5,571 nucleotides of DNA from CAYZYO01 sp964482585 (GTDB lineage Bacteria > Bacillota > Syntrophomonadia > Syntrophomonadales > Syntrophomonadaceae), in contig CAYZYO010000125.1 in the NCBI GenBank assembly GCA_964482585.1, positions 1 to 5,571 of the forward strand, given 5' to 3'. Made by a program: the position numbers and the translations under genes. The notes under the pieces were generated by a model. That model was given only the letters and a program-made list of their open reading frames with translations. It was not told where the DNA came from and searched no databases. How positions within the stretch are numbered: the first letter of the stretch is position 1; each line of letters opens with the position of its first letter. Below are positions 1 through 4,975 of this stretch, in pieces.

Positions 1-67
1 ACACCAACTTATCAACTTATTCCTCGGGTTACCCGAGGAATAAGTTGATAAGTTGGTGTCAGGCACC
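1..67. repeat. Long perfect palindrome with flanking GGTGTCAGGCACC dyad
   Basis: Bases 1-29 are the exact reverse complement of bases 31-59, with one central T at 30. Each arm contains the 8-mer CAACTTAT twice in tandem (5-12 and 13-20 in the left arm). The right arm runs into GGTGTCAGGCACC (55-67), itself a near-dyad centred on 61. Since the left arm begins ACACC at the first base of the window, the palindrome may continue upstream as GGTGCCTG, giving a symmetric element bounded by GGTGCCTGACACC. There is no T tract after the hairpin, so it is a poor intrinsic terminator. From memory, GGTGTCAGGCACC-type motifs occur as dispersed REP-like repeats linked to IS200-like (RAYT) transposases in Bacillota; no transposase is visible here. 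A terminal inverted-repeat assembly artefact is the main alternative. Confidence 0.8.
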
Positions 68-150
68 TCTTAAAGCAGGAGTTTTTCAGTCATTGGCGAA
101 TTAATCGAAGGGGATTAATAAGAGATATTGTTTTTGAGGGTGGTGTAAAA
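68..150 (+). other. Leader upstream of the DUF512 gene
   Basis: This stretch lies between the repeat and the likely start of the DUF512 gene. It contains GCAGGAGTTTTTCAG (76-90), GGCGAATTAATCG (95-107), and a 7-bp AU-rich stem-loop (100-106 pairing with 113-119 around loop GAAGGG). It is open in the reading frame of the downstream gene from position 52 but encodes nothing resembling a known domain, so I treat it as untranslated. I found no convincing -35/-10 pair. Whether the 76-107 motif recurs elsewhere in the genome cannot be told from this window. Confidence 0.35.
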
Positions 151-153
151 ATT
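136..153 (+). promoter_or_regulatory. Ribosome binding site and ATT start codon candidate for the DUF512 gene
   Basis: The tract GAGGGTGGTG (136-145) resembles the Shine-Dalgarno consensus AGGAGGTG with small mismatches. Its GGTGG core (139-143) sits 7 bases before an in-frame ATT at 151. Translation from there begins M(I)-S-G-T-I-K-K-V, directly at the first strand of the PDZ domain, as expected of this family. No in-frame ATG, GTG or TTG exists between 52 and 399. A GTG at 143-145 is out of frame and meets a stop immediately. A single-base error changing ATG to ATT would explain the same pattern. Confidence 0.5.
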
Positions 154-1449
154 AGCGGAACTATTAAAAAGGTAATAAAGAACAGTATAGGAGAAGAAGT
201 TGGATTAAACTCAGGTGATAGAATAATATCTATAAATGGAAAAGAAATAACTGATGTCCTGGATTATATATTTTATTCCCAGGAAGATTATATTATTATT
301 GAAGTCAAAAAACCAAATGGGGAACTATGGAATATCGAAATTGAGAAAGATTATGATGAAGAAATTGGTCTAGTATTTGAGGAATCGATTTTTGATCGGA
401 TGAAAGTATGTAAAAACCGTTGTGTTTTTTGTTTTATAGATCAACTACCCCGTGATATGAGGAAGTCTTTATATGTTAAAGATGATGATTATAGATATTC
501 CTTTTTATTTGGCAATTTTATAACCTTGAGTAATTTGAAAGAAGAAGATTGGCAAAAGATCCTAGGTATGCGGCTTAGTCCTTTATATATATCAGTTCAC
601 TGTATAGACCCCGCTATCAGGATAAAGATGTTAAGAAATACTAGAGCAGGAAATATTGCTAGTGATCTGCAGCGTTTAAAAGATGCGGGTATTAAAGTTC
701 ATACTCAAATTGTACTATGTCCCGGCATAAATGACGGTAGAGTATTAGAAGATACAATTCTTAAGCTATCTAAATACTATCCTTCTGTCTATTCTATCGG
801 TATAGTACCTGTAGGATTGACCGGGCATCGCGATAAACTGCCAGATATTCGATCATTTACTATGAATGAATCCAGAGAAATTATTAAAATAACAGACAAC
901 TTCCAGAAGGTTTTTCGCAGGCAATTTGGCCGGGGAATAGTTTATTTGGCTGATGAGTTTTTTATAACAGCTAACAATGAATTTCCTGATGCTAGTTACT
1001 ATGACGATTATTGTCAGGTAGAAAATGGAATAGGATTGTCCAGAATATTATTGGATGATTTTACTTGTTTAGAGTCGTCTTTACCTGTACAGATTGAAGA
1101 TAATGAAGTATATATAATAACAGGAATGCTAGGAATATCAATACTGAGTAGAGCTGCTGACCGCTTAAATAAAATCAGGGGTTTGTCAGTTAGAATTGTC
1201 CCCGTAGAAAATCAATTTTTCGATGGAAATGTAACTGTAACCGGTTTATTGACTGGGAAGGATATAATTAATACCCTAAAAGATAACTATATGGGGAAGA
1301 AAGTAATTCTACCAGATATAGTGTTAAAAGATGGTCAGGATGTACTATTAGATGATATTAGCTTAAAACAGATAATTGACTCAACTAAGGCAGATATCCG
1401 GGTAGCTGCCTGTGACGCAGAATCTCTAATTAAATGCATATTAGAATGA
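151..1449 (+). CDS. DUF512 family protein with PDZ and radical-SAM-like domains
   Basis: Read from the ATT at 151 this is a 432-residue protein, about the usual size for the family. Residues 2 to about 70 form a PDZ-like domain (SIGEEVGLNSGDRIISINGK). C87, C91 and C94 form a CX3CX2C cluster in CKNRCVFCFIDQLP, the canonical radical-SAM iron-sulfur arrangement, followed by the family signature GNFITLSN near residue 121. The C-terminal half carries DUF512 features: GRGIVYLADEFF near 260, FPDASYYDDYCQVENGIG near 278-295, and late TGMLG and ENQFFDGNVTVTGLLTG segments. The family is widespread in Clostridia next to der, but its substrate and reaction are unestablished; an Fe-S oxidoreductase or radical-SAM role is inferred from the cysteines. 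The first conventional start (ATG 400) would remove the PDZ domain and leave only three residues before the cluster, so it is very unlikely. Family assignment is firm; the exact start is uncertain. Confidence 0.87.
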   Translation: MSGTIKKVIKNSIGEEVGLNSGDRIISINGKEITDVLDYIFYSQEDYIIIEVKKPNGELWNIEIEKDYDEEIGLVFEESIFDRMKVCKNRCVFCFIDQLPRDMRKSLYVKDDDYRYSFLFGNFITLSNLKEEDWQKILGMRLSPLYISVHCIDPAIRIKMLRNTRAGNIASDLQRLKDAGIKVHTQIVLCPGINDGRVLEDTILKLSKYYPSVYSIGIVPVGLTGHRDKLPDIRSFTMNESREIIKITDNFQKVFRRQFGRGIVYLADEFFITANNEFPDASYYDDYCQVENGIGLSRILLDDFTCLESSLPVQIEDNEVYIITGMLGISILSRAADRLNKIRGLSVRIVPVENQFFDGNVTVTGLLTGKDIINTLKDNYMGKKVILPDIVLKDGQDVLLDDISLKQIIDSTKADIRVAACDAESLIKCILE

Positions 1450-1459
1450 ACAGGTACCA

Positions 1460-1533
1460 GAGTGTCAGGGTTTGCGCCAAAAGAGAACTGTCCCCTGTCG
1501 CAAACCTTGTCGCATCTGCGCAAATCGCAAATT
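1460..1533. repeat. REP-like palindromic repeat between the DUF512 gene and der
   Basis: GGTTTGCG (1469-1476) is the exact reverse complement of CGCAAACC (1499-1506), with a 22-base loop containing AGAGAACTGTCCCC. TGTCGCA occurs at 1496-1502 and 1508-1514, and CGCAAAT is repeated in tandem at 1519-1525 and 1526-1532. A small TGCG/CGCA stem (1517-1520 with 1526-1529) adds another hairpin. This dense repeat structure is unlike the surrounding AT-rich coding DNA. From memory, GGGGACAGTTCTC-type sequences followed by GCGACA and CGCAAA motifs are typical of repeats around IS200-like REP transposases in Bacillota. It could also act as a processing or attenuation hairpin in the transcript; there is no T tract, so it does not look like a standard terminator. 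Confidence 0.5.
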
Positions 1534-1547
1534 ATGGAGGAATTTAT

Positions 1548-2908
1548 ATGGCTAAACCGGTTGTTGCTATTGTAGGTAGGCCTAATGTAGGAAAGTCAAC
1601 TCTTTTTAACCGGCTTGTCGGGACCAGAAAAGCAATAGTAGAAGATATCCCTGGAATAACCAGGGACCGGTTATATGATATAACNNNNNNNNNNTATTTT
1701 ACAAGTTTTTGGCTGAAAATGAGATGGGAAGAGAATTTATTATAATTGATACAGGTGGGCTGCGCTTTGATGAAGGCGATATGTTTCTTAAGGAAATAAG
1801 ACTACAGGCAGAGTTAGCTATTGATGAAGCCGATGTAATAATATTTGTGGTAGACAGCAAAGAGGGAATAACATCAGAAGACCGGCAGGTAGCCGATATC
1901 CTGCGAAAATCTAAGAAACCGGTGGTTATTGCAGCCAATAAAGTGGAAAATTTTCATAAACAGCTGGAGTACTATGAATTTTATAGTATGGGTCTGGGTG
2001 AGCCCATACCAATATCTGCGATGCATGGGATGAATACCAATGAACTATTGGATGCGGTTATTAGCAATTTCCTTCCTGAGCATGATTATAAAGAAGATAG
2101 TGATGCTATTAAAATAGCTATTGTAGGCCGGCCCAATGTTGGTAAGTCCTCTTTGGTAAACGCCTTTATTGGAGAGGAAAGAGTAATTGTAAGTAATATA
2201 CCAGGTACTACCAGGGATGCTGTCGATACACCGTTTAGGTATAAGGGGACCAATTATGTATTAATAGATACAGCTGGTATAAAGAAAAAATCACGTACTA
2301 AGGTAACTACAGAAAAATACAGTATGATAAGATCTTTAAAGAGCATTGAACGTTCTGATGTCACTCTTATAATATTAGATGCTGCTGAAGGAGTACTTGA
2401 ACAGGACAAAAGAATTGCTGGTTATGTACATGAACAGGCAAAAGCCAATATTATTGTGGTTAATAAATGGGACTTGATTAATAAAGATAGTAGTACCATG
2501 AATAAGTTTGATAAAGAGATCAGGCAGGACTTGAAGTTCTTGTCTTATTCACCCATTATGTACATATCAGCAATGACTAAACAGAGGATCTATAAGGTAC
2601 TGGAACTAGTTGACTTTGTTGCCGAACAAAACAGCCGTAGGATAAAGACTTCAGAACTGAATGAAGTCCTTAATGAAGCTATAATGCTCAATCCACTGCC
2701 TGGTGGAGGTGGTAAAAAAATAAAAATCTTATACAGTACTCAAGTTCGTACATCACCTCCTACTTTTGTTTTATTTTCAAATCACCCGCAAATGATTCAT
2801 TTTTCATATTTAAGGTATTTAGAAAATTGTTTACGGCAGAATTTTGGTTTTGAAGGGACTCCGATACGCTTGATTGTACGGCAAAAAACATCATTAAAAA
2901 ACGGCTGA
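1548..2908 (+). CDS. der: Ribosome biogenesis GTPase Der (EngA), interrupted by an assembly gap
   Basis: Der is a double-GTPase that binds the 50S subunit and is needed for its assembly. GTPase domain 1 shows GRPNVGKS (residues 10-17), the G2 motif TRDR (38-41), DTGG (about 1751-1762) and NKVE (1937-1948). Domain 2 shows a second GRPNVGKS (from 2126), PGTTRDAVD, DTAG, NKWD (from 2465) and SAMTKQR. The C-terminal KH-like domain has the hallmark PPTFVLFSNHP, HFSYLRYLEN and FEGTPIRL. The start is the ATG at 1548, 7 bases after GGAGG (1536-1540), and gives the classic MAKPVVAIVGRPNVGKST. Ten Ns at 1685-1694 put the two halves in different frames; the true gap length must equal 2 modulo 3 to restore reading. 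This is an assembly problem, not a pseudogene. Oddities are NKVE for the usual NKVD, and SAMTKQR and HGMNTNE for the usual SAxTGQR and HGxGxGD. Confidence 0.95.
1685..1694. other. Assembly gap (10 N) inside der
   Basis: Ten undetermined bases fall between TRDRLYDIT and FYKFLAENEMGREF of Der. Ten is probably a scaffolding placeholder rather than a measured length. As written, about 22 residues separate TRDR from FIIIDTGG, whereas the B. subtilis protein as I recall it has 11. Either the contig ends beside the gap hold wrong or overlapping bases, or this Der has a small insertion in its switch I region. Residues encoded roughly between 1677 and 1708 should not be trusted. Confidence 0.97.
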
Positions 2909-2934
2909 GATTTGGAGGATGGGGGAGTTACATA

Positions 2935-3522
2935 TTGAAAGAAATAGCTATTATTCTACTCTGCTATATTATTGGATCAATACCTTTTTCCTATTTATTA
3001 GGACAAATCTTCGGAAAGGTTGATATACGATCAAAGGGAAGCGGTAACGTAGGAGCTACAAATGTACTGCGTACTTCAGGTGCAGTAGTAGCTGGGGTTT
3101 CACTCGGCTGCGATTTAGGGAAAGGGGTATTGGCAGCATGGTTAGGAATGCTAGTAGGTGGGCCTGTTATTGCTGCAGGCTGTGGGTTGGTTGCTATAGT
3201 CGGACACTGCTATTCGGTATTTTTGAGTTTTCGTGGAGGGAAAGGGGTGGCAACGTCTGCAGGAGTTATCCTGTACCTAATGCCTGAGGTACTGTTCATT
3301 CTTTTGCTTACATTTATAATAGTAGTTCTTTTTAGCCGTTATGTATCACTAGGTTCATTGATTGCGGCAGTGGTTTTCCCGGTAGCTGCTATTGGTATAG
3401 AGAGATTTTGGCCATATATTATATTGAGTTTTTTAATGGTGATATTAGTAATCTATCGCCACCGGGGAAATATTAGCCGATTGAGAAATGGAATGGAATC
3501 GAAAATAGGGCAGAATACTTGA
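2935..3522 (+). CDS. plsY: Glycerol-3-phosphate acyltransferase PlsY
   Basis: PlsY is the integral membrane enzyme that transfers the acyl group of acyl-phosphate to sn-glycerol 3-phosphate, giving lysophosphatidic acid, the first step of phospholipid synthesis in most bacteria. The 195-residue length is normal. Conserved motifs are SGNVGATN (36-43), GHCYSVFLSFRGGKGVAT (90-107, with the Gly-rich GGKG phosphate-binding loop) and RHRGNISRLRNG near the C-terminus. Hydrophobic stretches at about 3-23, 49-75, 77-97, 109-131, 136-155 and 158-173 are the membrane segments. The start is TTG at 2935, 7 bases after GGGAG (2923-2927), and it gives the expected N-terminus ending in GSIPFSYLLG. The gene begins 26 bases after der, so the two are probably cotranscribed. 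It uses the product of gpsA, the next gene. Confidence 0.96.
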   Translation: MKEIAIILLCYIIGSIPFSYLLGQIFGKVDIRSKGSGNVGATNVLRTSGAVVAGVSLGCDLGKGVLAAWLGMLVGGPVIAAGCGLVAIVGHCYSVFLSFRGGKGVATSAGVILYLMPEVLFILLLTFIIVVLFSRYVSLGSLIAAVVFPVAAIGIERFWPYIILSFLMVILVIYRHRGNISRLRNGMESKIGQNT

Positions 3523-3606
3523 ATAAAATGAGATTTCTTCATACCTAATTCCTGGTATCAAGAGGGGGCACTTCAGTCTTTAGGTGGTTAGTTAATTATG
3601 ATATTT

Positions 3607-3628
3607 AGAGGAGACTTAAGTTTCCTCT
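3607..3628. promoter_or_regulatory. Inverted repeat upstream of gpsA
   Basis: AGAGGAGACTT (3607-3617) and AAGTTTCCTCT (3618-3628) form an 11+11 dyad in which 10 pairs are Watson-Crick and one (3613 with 3622) is G-T. As RNA it could fold as a 9-bp stem with a TTAA loop. No T run follows, so it is not a typical intrinsic terminator; a protein operator or an mRNA-end hairpin is equally possible. Confidence 0.4.
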
Positions 3629-3703
3629 ACGGTATGATATATAAATATATTGTTAGTAGTAAATATCTATGGTGAAAAGAAAATAAATCTTTTAAAATAA
3701 TCT

Positions 3704-3717
3704 TGCAATCGCTTACA
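3704..3717 (+). promoter_or_regulatory. Possible cre (CcpA-type operator) before gpsA
   Basis: TGCAATCGCTTACA matches the catabolite-responsive element consensus TGWAANCGNTNWCA at 13 of 14 positions; only the first W (here C at 3706) differs. It lies 3 bases upstream of the gpsA Shine-Dalgarno, a place where a bound LacI-family regulator would block transcription. This is a short-motif match, and the regulator itself is not in the window. Confidence 0.35.
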
Positions 3718-3730
3718 AACGGAGGTTAAA

Positions 3731-4762
3731 ATGAAAAAAGTTTGTGTTCTAGGAGCTGGAAGCTGGGGAACTGCACAGGCCATACTCTTAAATAAGAATT
3801 TATATGATATAACTATTTGGGGAAGACCTGAGGATAATATAGATGATTTAAAAATTACCAGGGAGAATAAACGATTCCTCCCTGGAGTTAGGATTCCTGA
3901 TAATATTGAAATTACTACAGATATGGTTAAAGCTGTTACCAGAGCCAGTTTTATTGTCCTAGCCGTCCCTTCACAGGCGATGCGCTCAGTAGTTGAAAAA
4001 CTATCTAAATTAATTAATAAAGACACCTATTTAATTAATACTGCCAAGGGGTTAGAAATAGAAACCAGAATGCGCATGAGCCAGGTAGTAGAAGATATCT
4101 TAGGCAAAGAAATTAAACCCAGGTACGCGGTTCTATCTGGGCCCAGTCATGCTGAGGAAGTAGCCAGAGAGGTACCGACAGTAGTTACTGTTGCTGCATT
4201 TTGCAAAGATACGGCCTTTTATGTCCAGGATCTATATATGTCACCGGTATTCCGGGTATATACTAATCCAGATGTTGCTGGAGTGGAATTAGGTGGTGCA
4301 CTAAAAAATATTTTGGCTTTGACGACTGGAATGGCAGATGGTCTGGGTTATGGTGATAATACCCAGGCAGCATTGATTACTAGAGGGCTTGCGGAGCTAA
4401 TCAGGTTAGGAGAAGCAATGGGGGGCGATCCGCGTACTTTCTCCGGGCTGAGTGGAATTGGTGATTTGCTAGTAACCTGTGGCAGCAGACATTCTCGAAA
4501 CCGGCGGGCAGGTTTTCTAATAGGGCAGGGTTACAGTCTGGATGATACTTTAACAGAAATAGGAATGGTAGTAGAAGGTGTCCATACTACCCGGGCAATA
4601 CATAGAGTATCTTCTGAAATGAATATCGAAATGCCTATTACTAATGCCTGTTATAATATTTTATATAAAAACGAATCGGCCAAGAAAGCAGTTAACTTAT
4701 TAATGCAGCGAAGGAAAAAACACGAAATAGAAGAAATTGTAAATAACATTCATGATTGGTAA
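3731..4762 (+). CDS. gpsA: NAD(P)-dependent glycerol-3-phosphate dehydrogenase GpsA
   Basis: This cytosolic enzyme reduces dihydroxyacetone phosphate to sn-glycerol 3-phosphate, the backbone for phospholipids. The 343-residue protein begins with the Rossmann glycine loop GAGSWGTA (8-15) and continues with NTAKGLE (103-109), SGPSHAEEVA (136-145), ELGGALKN with the catalytic lysine K192, GDNTQAALITRGLAEL (208-223) and GLSGIGDLLVTC followed by SRHSRNRR (239-259). The last 20 residues are charged (QRRKKHEIEEIV), as often seen. The ATG at 3731 sits 5 bases after a perfect GGAGG (3721-3725), and the glycine loop follows at the normal distance. Its product is the substrate of PlsY immediately upstream. 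It ends 21 bases before a strong terminator, so it is likely the last gene of its transcript. Confidence 0.97.
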   Translation: MKKVCVLGAGSWGTAQAILLNKNLYDITIWGRPEDNIDDLKITRENKRFLPGVRIPDNIEITTDMVKAVTRASFIVLAVPSQAMRSVVEKLSKLINKDTYLINTAKGLEIETRMRMSQVVEDILGKEIKPRYAVLSGPSHAEEVAREVPTVVTVAAFCKDTAFYVQDLYMSPVFRVYTNPDVAGVELGGALKNILALTTGMADGLGYGDNTQAALITRGLAELIRLGEAMGGDPRTFSGLSGIGDLLVTCGSRHSRNRRAGFLIGQGYSLDDTLTEIGMVVEGVHTTRAIHRVSSEMNIEMPITNACYNILYKNESAKKAVNLLMQRRKKHEIEEIVNNIHDW

Positions 4763-4783
4763 ATGTTAGCAAATCAGTTTGAG

Positions 4784-4811
4784 AAAACCAGGGAACTCCC
4801 CTGGTTTTTTT
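4784..4811 (+). terminator. Rho-independent terminator after gpsA
   Basis: AAAACCAGGG (4784-4793) pairs perfectly with CCCTGGTTTT (4799-4808) around the 5-base loop AACTC, and the right arm merges into seven Ts (4805-4811). The GC-rich upper stem followed by a T tract is a textbook intrinsic terminator. It separates the housekeeping group from spoIVA. The A tract on the left (4784-4787) could give some activity in the opposite direction. Confidence 0.93.
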
Positions 4812-4853
4812 ATTACTTATATTGAAAAGAATCGCACTTTTTTTCTTTTCTGG

Positions 4854-4882
4854 TTATATTACCGAATATTGATAAATATATT
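4854..4882 (+). promoter_or_regulatory. Possible sigma-E promoter for spoIVA
   Basis: TTATATT (4854-4860) fits the sigma-E -35 consensus KMATATT over its ATATT core. AATATATT (4875-4882), 14 bases later, matches 5 of 8 positions of the -10 consensus CATACAMT. spoIVA is known to be transcribed by the mother-cell factor sigma-E in B. subtilis, and a terminator isolates this gene from gpsA, so a promoter is expected between 4812 and 4960. The region is so AT-rich that the match is weak; GAATATT at 4864-4870 is a competing -35 with a worse-spaced -10. Confidence 0.3.
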
Positions 4883-4975
4883 TATAGTGTTATAGCTCTA
4901 TTATGGTTAAGGGGTATCCGTAATCGGAGGGAGGGTGCCTTTTAAAAGTCTTAATCAAGGGAGGGAAAATGAGAA
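4883..4975 (+). other. Leader region of spoIVA
   Basis: The stretch between the possible promoter and the GTG start contains a small TCCG/CGGA hairpin (4917-4920 with 4925-4928), a purine tract CGGAGGGAGGG (4925-4935) that looks like a Shine-Dalgarno but has no start codon at a proper distance, the palindrome CTTTTAAAAG (4939-4948), and the real Shine-Dalgarno at 4960-4965. An ATG at 4969 opens a six-codon frame (MRSGRK, stop at 4987-4989) overlapping the spoIVA start. No known riboswitch signature was recognised. Confidence 0.35.

Larger units (their letters stand above)
3523..3730 (+). other. Gene-free spacer between plsY and gpsA
   Basis: No coding region is supported in these 208 bases. 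The first part holds a weak ATACC/GGTAT stem (3541-3545 with 3554-3558). The middle holds an 11+11 dyad (3607-3628), then a very AT-rich run (3632-3664). The end holds a cre-like sequence (3704-3717) and the gpsA Shine-Dalgarno GGAGG (3721-3725). No T-tract terminator follows plsY, so read-through into gpsA is possible. The spacer is long for an operon-internal gap, which suggests gpsA also has its own control region. TAAAAT at 3693-3698 could be a -10 hexamer, but the sequence 17 bases upstream of it (TGGTGA) is a poor -35. Confidence 0.5.

Noticed and set aside
1434..1547. An upstream in-frame ATG at 1434 that would extend Der by 38 residues
   Set aside because: It lies inside the end of the DUF512 gene and reads through the repeat element; the ATG at 1548 has an ideal Shine-Dalgarno and gives the conserved N-terminus MAKPVVAIVGRPNVGKS.
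1709..1711. TTG at 1709 as the start of a separate GTPase gene
   Set aside because: The downstream protein continues Der domain 1 from the middle of its G domain, and the break coincides exactly with the N run, so it is one gene.
3667..4026. 119-codon open frame on the minus strand over the start of gpsA
   Set aside because: It is antisense to a strongly conserved gene, has no recognisable domain and no convincing ribosome binding site.
4824..4850. Inverted repeat GAAAAGAA / TTCTTTTC with a T tract after the terminator
   Set aside because: It is an A/T-only weak stem in low-complexity DNA, and the adjacent hairpin at 4784-4811 already explains termination.
4925..4960. Purine tract CGGAGGGAGGG as the ribosome binding site of an extra small gene
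   Set aside because: No ATG, GTG or TTG lies at a workable distance downstream; the only GTG (4935) is inside the tract.
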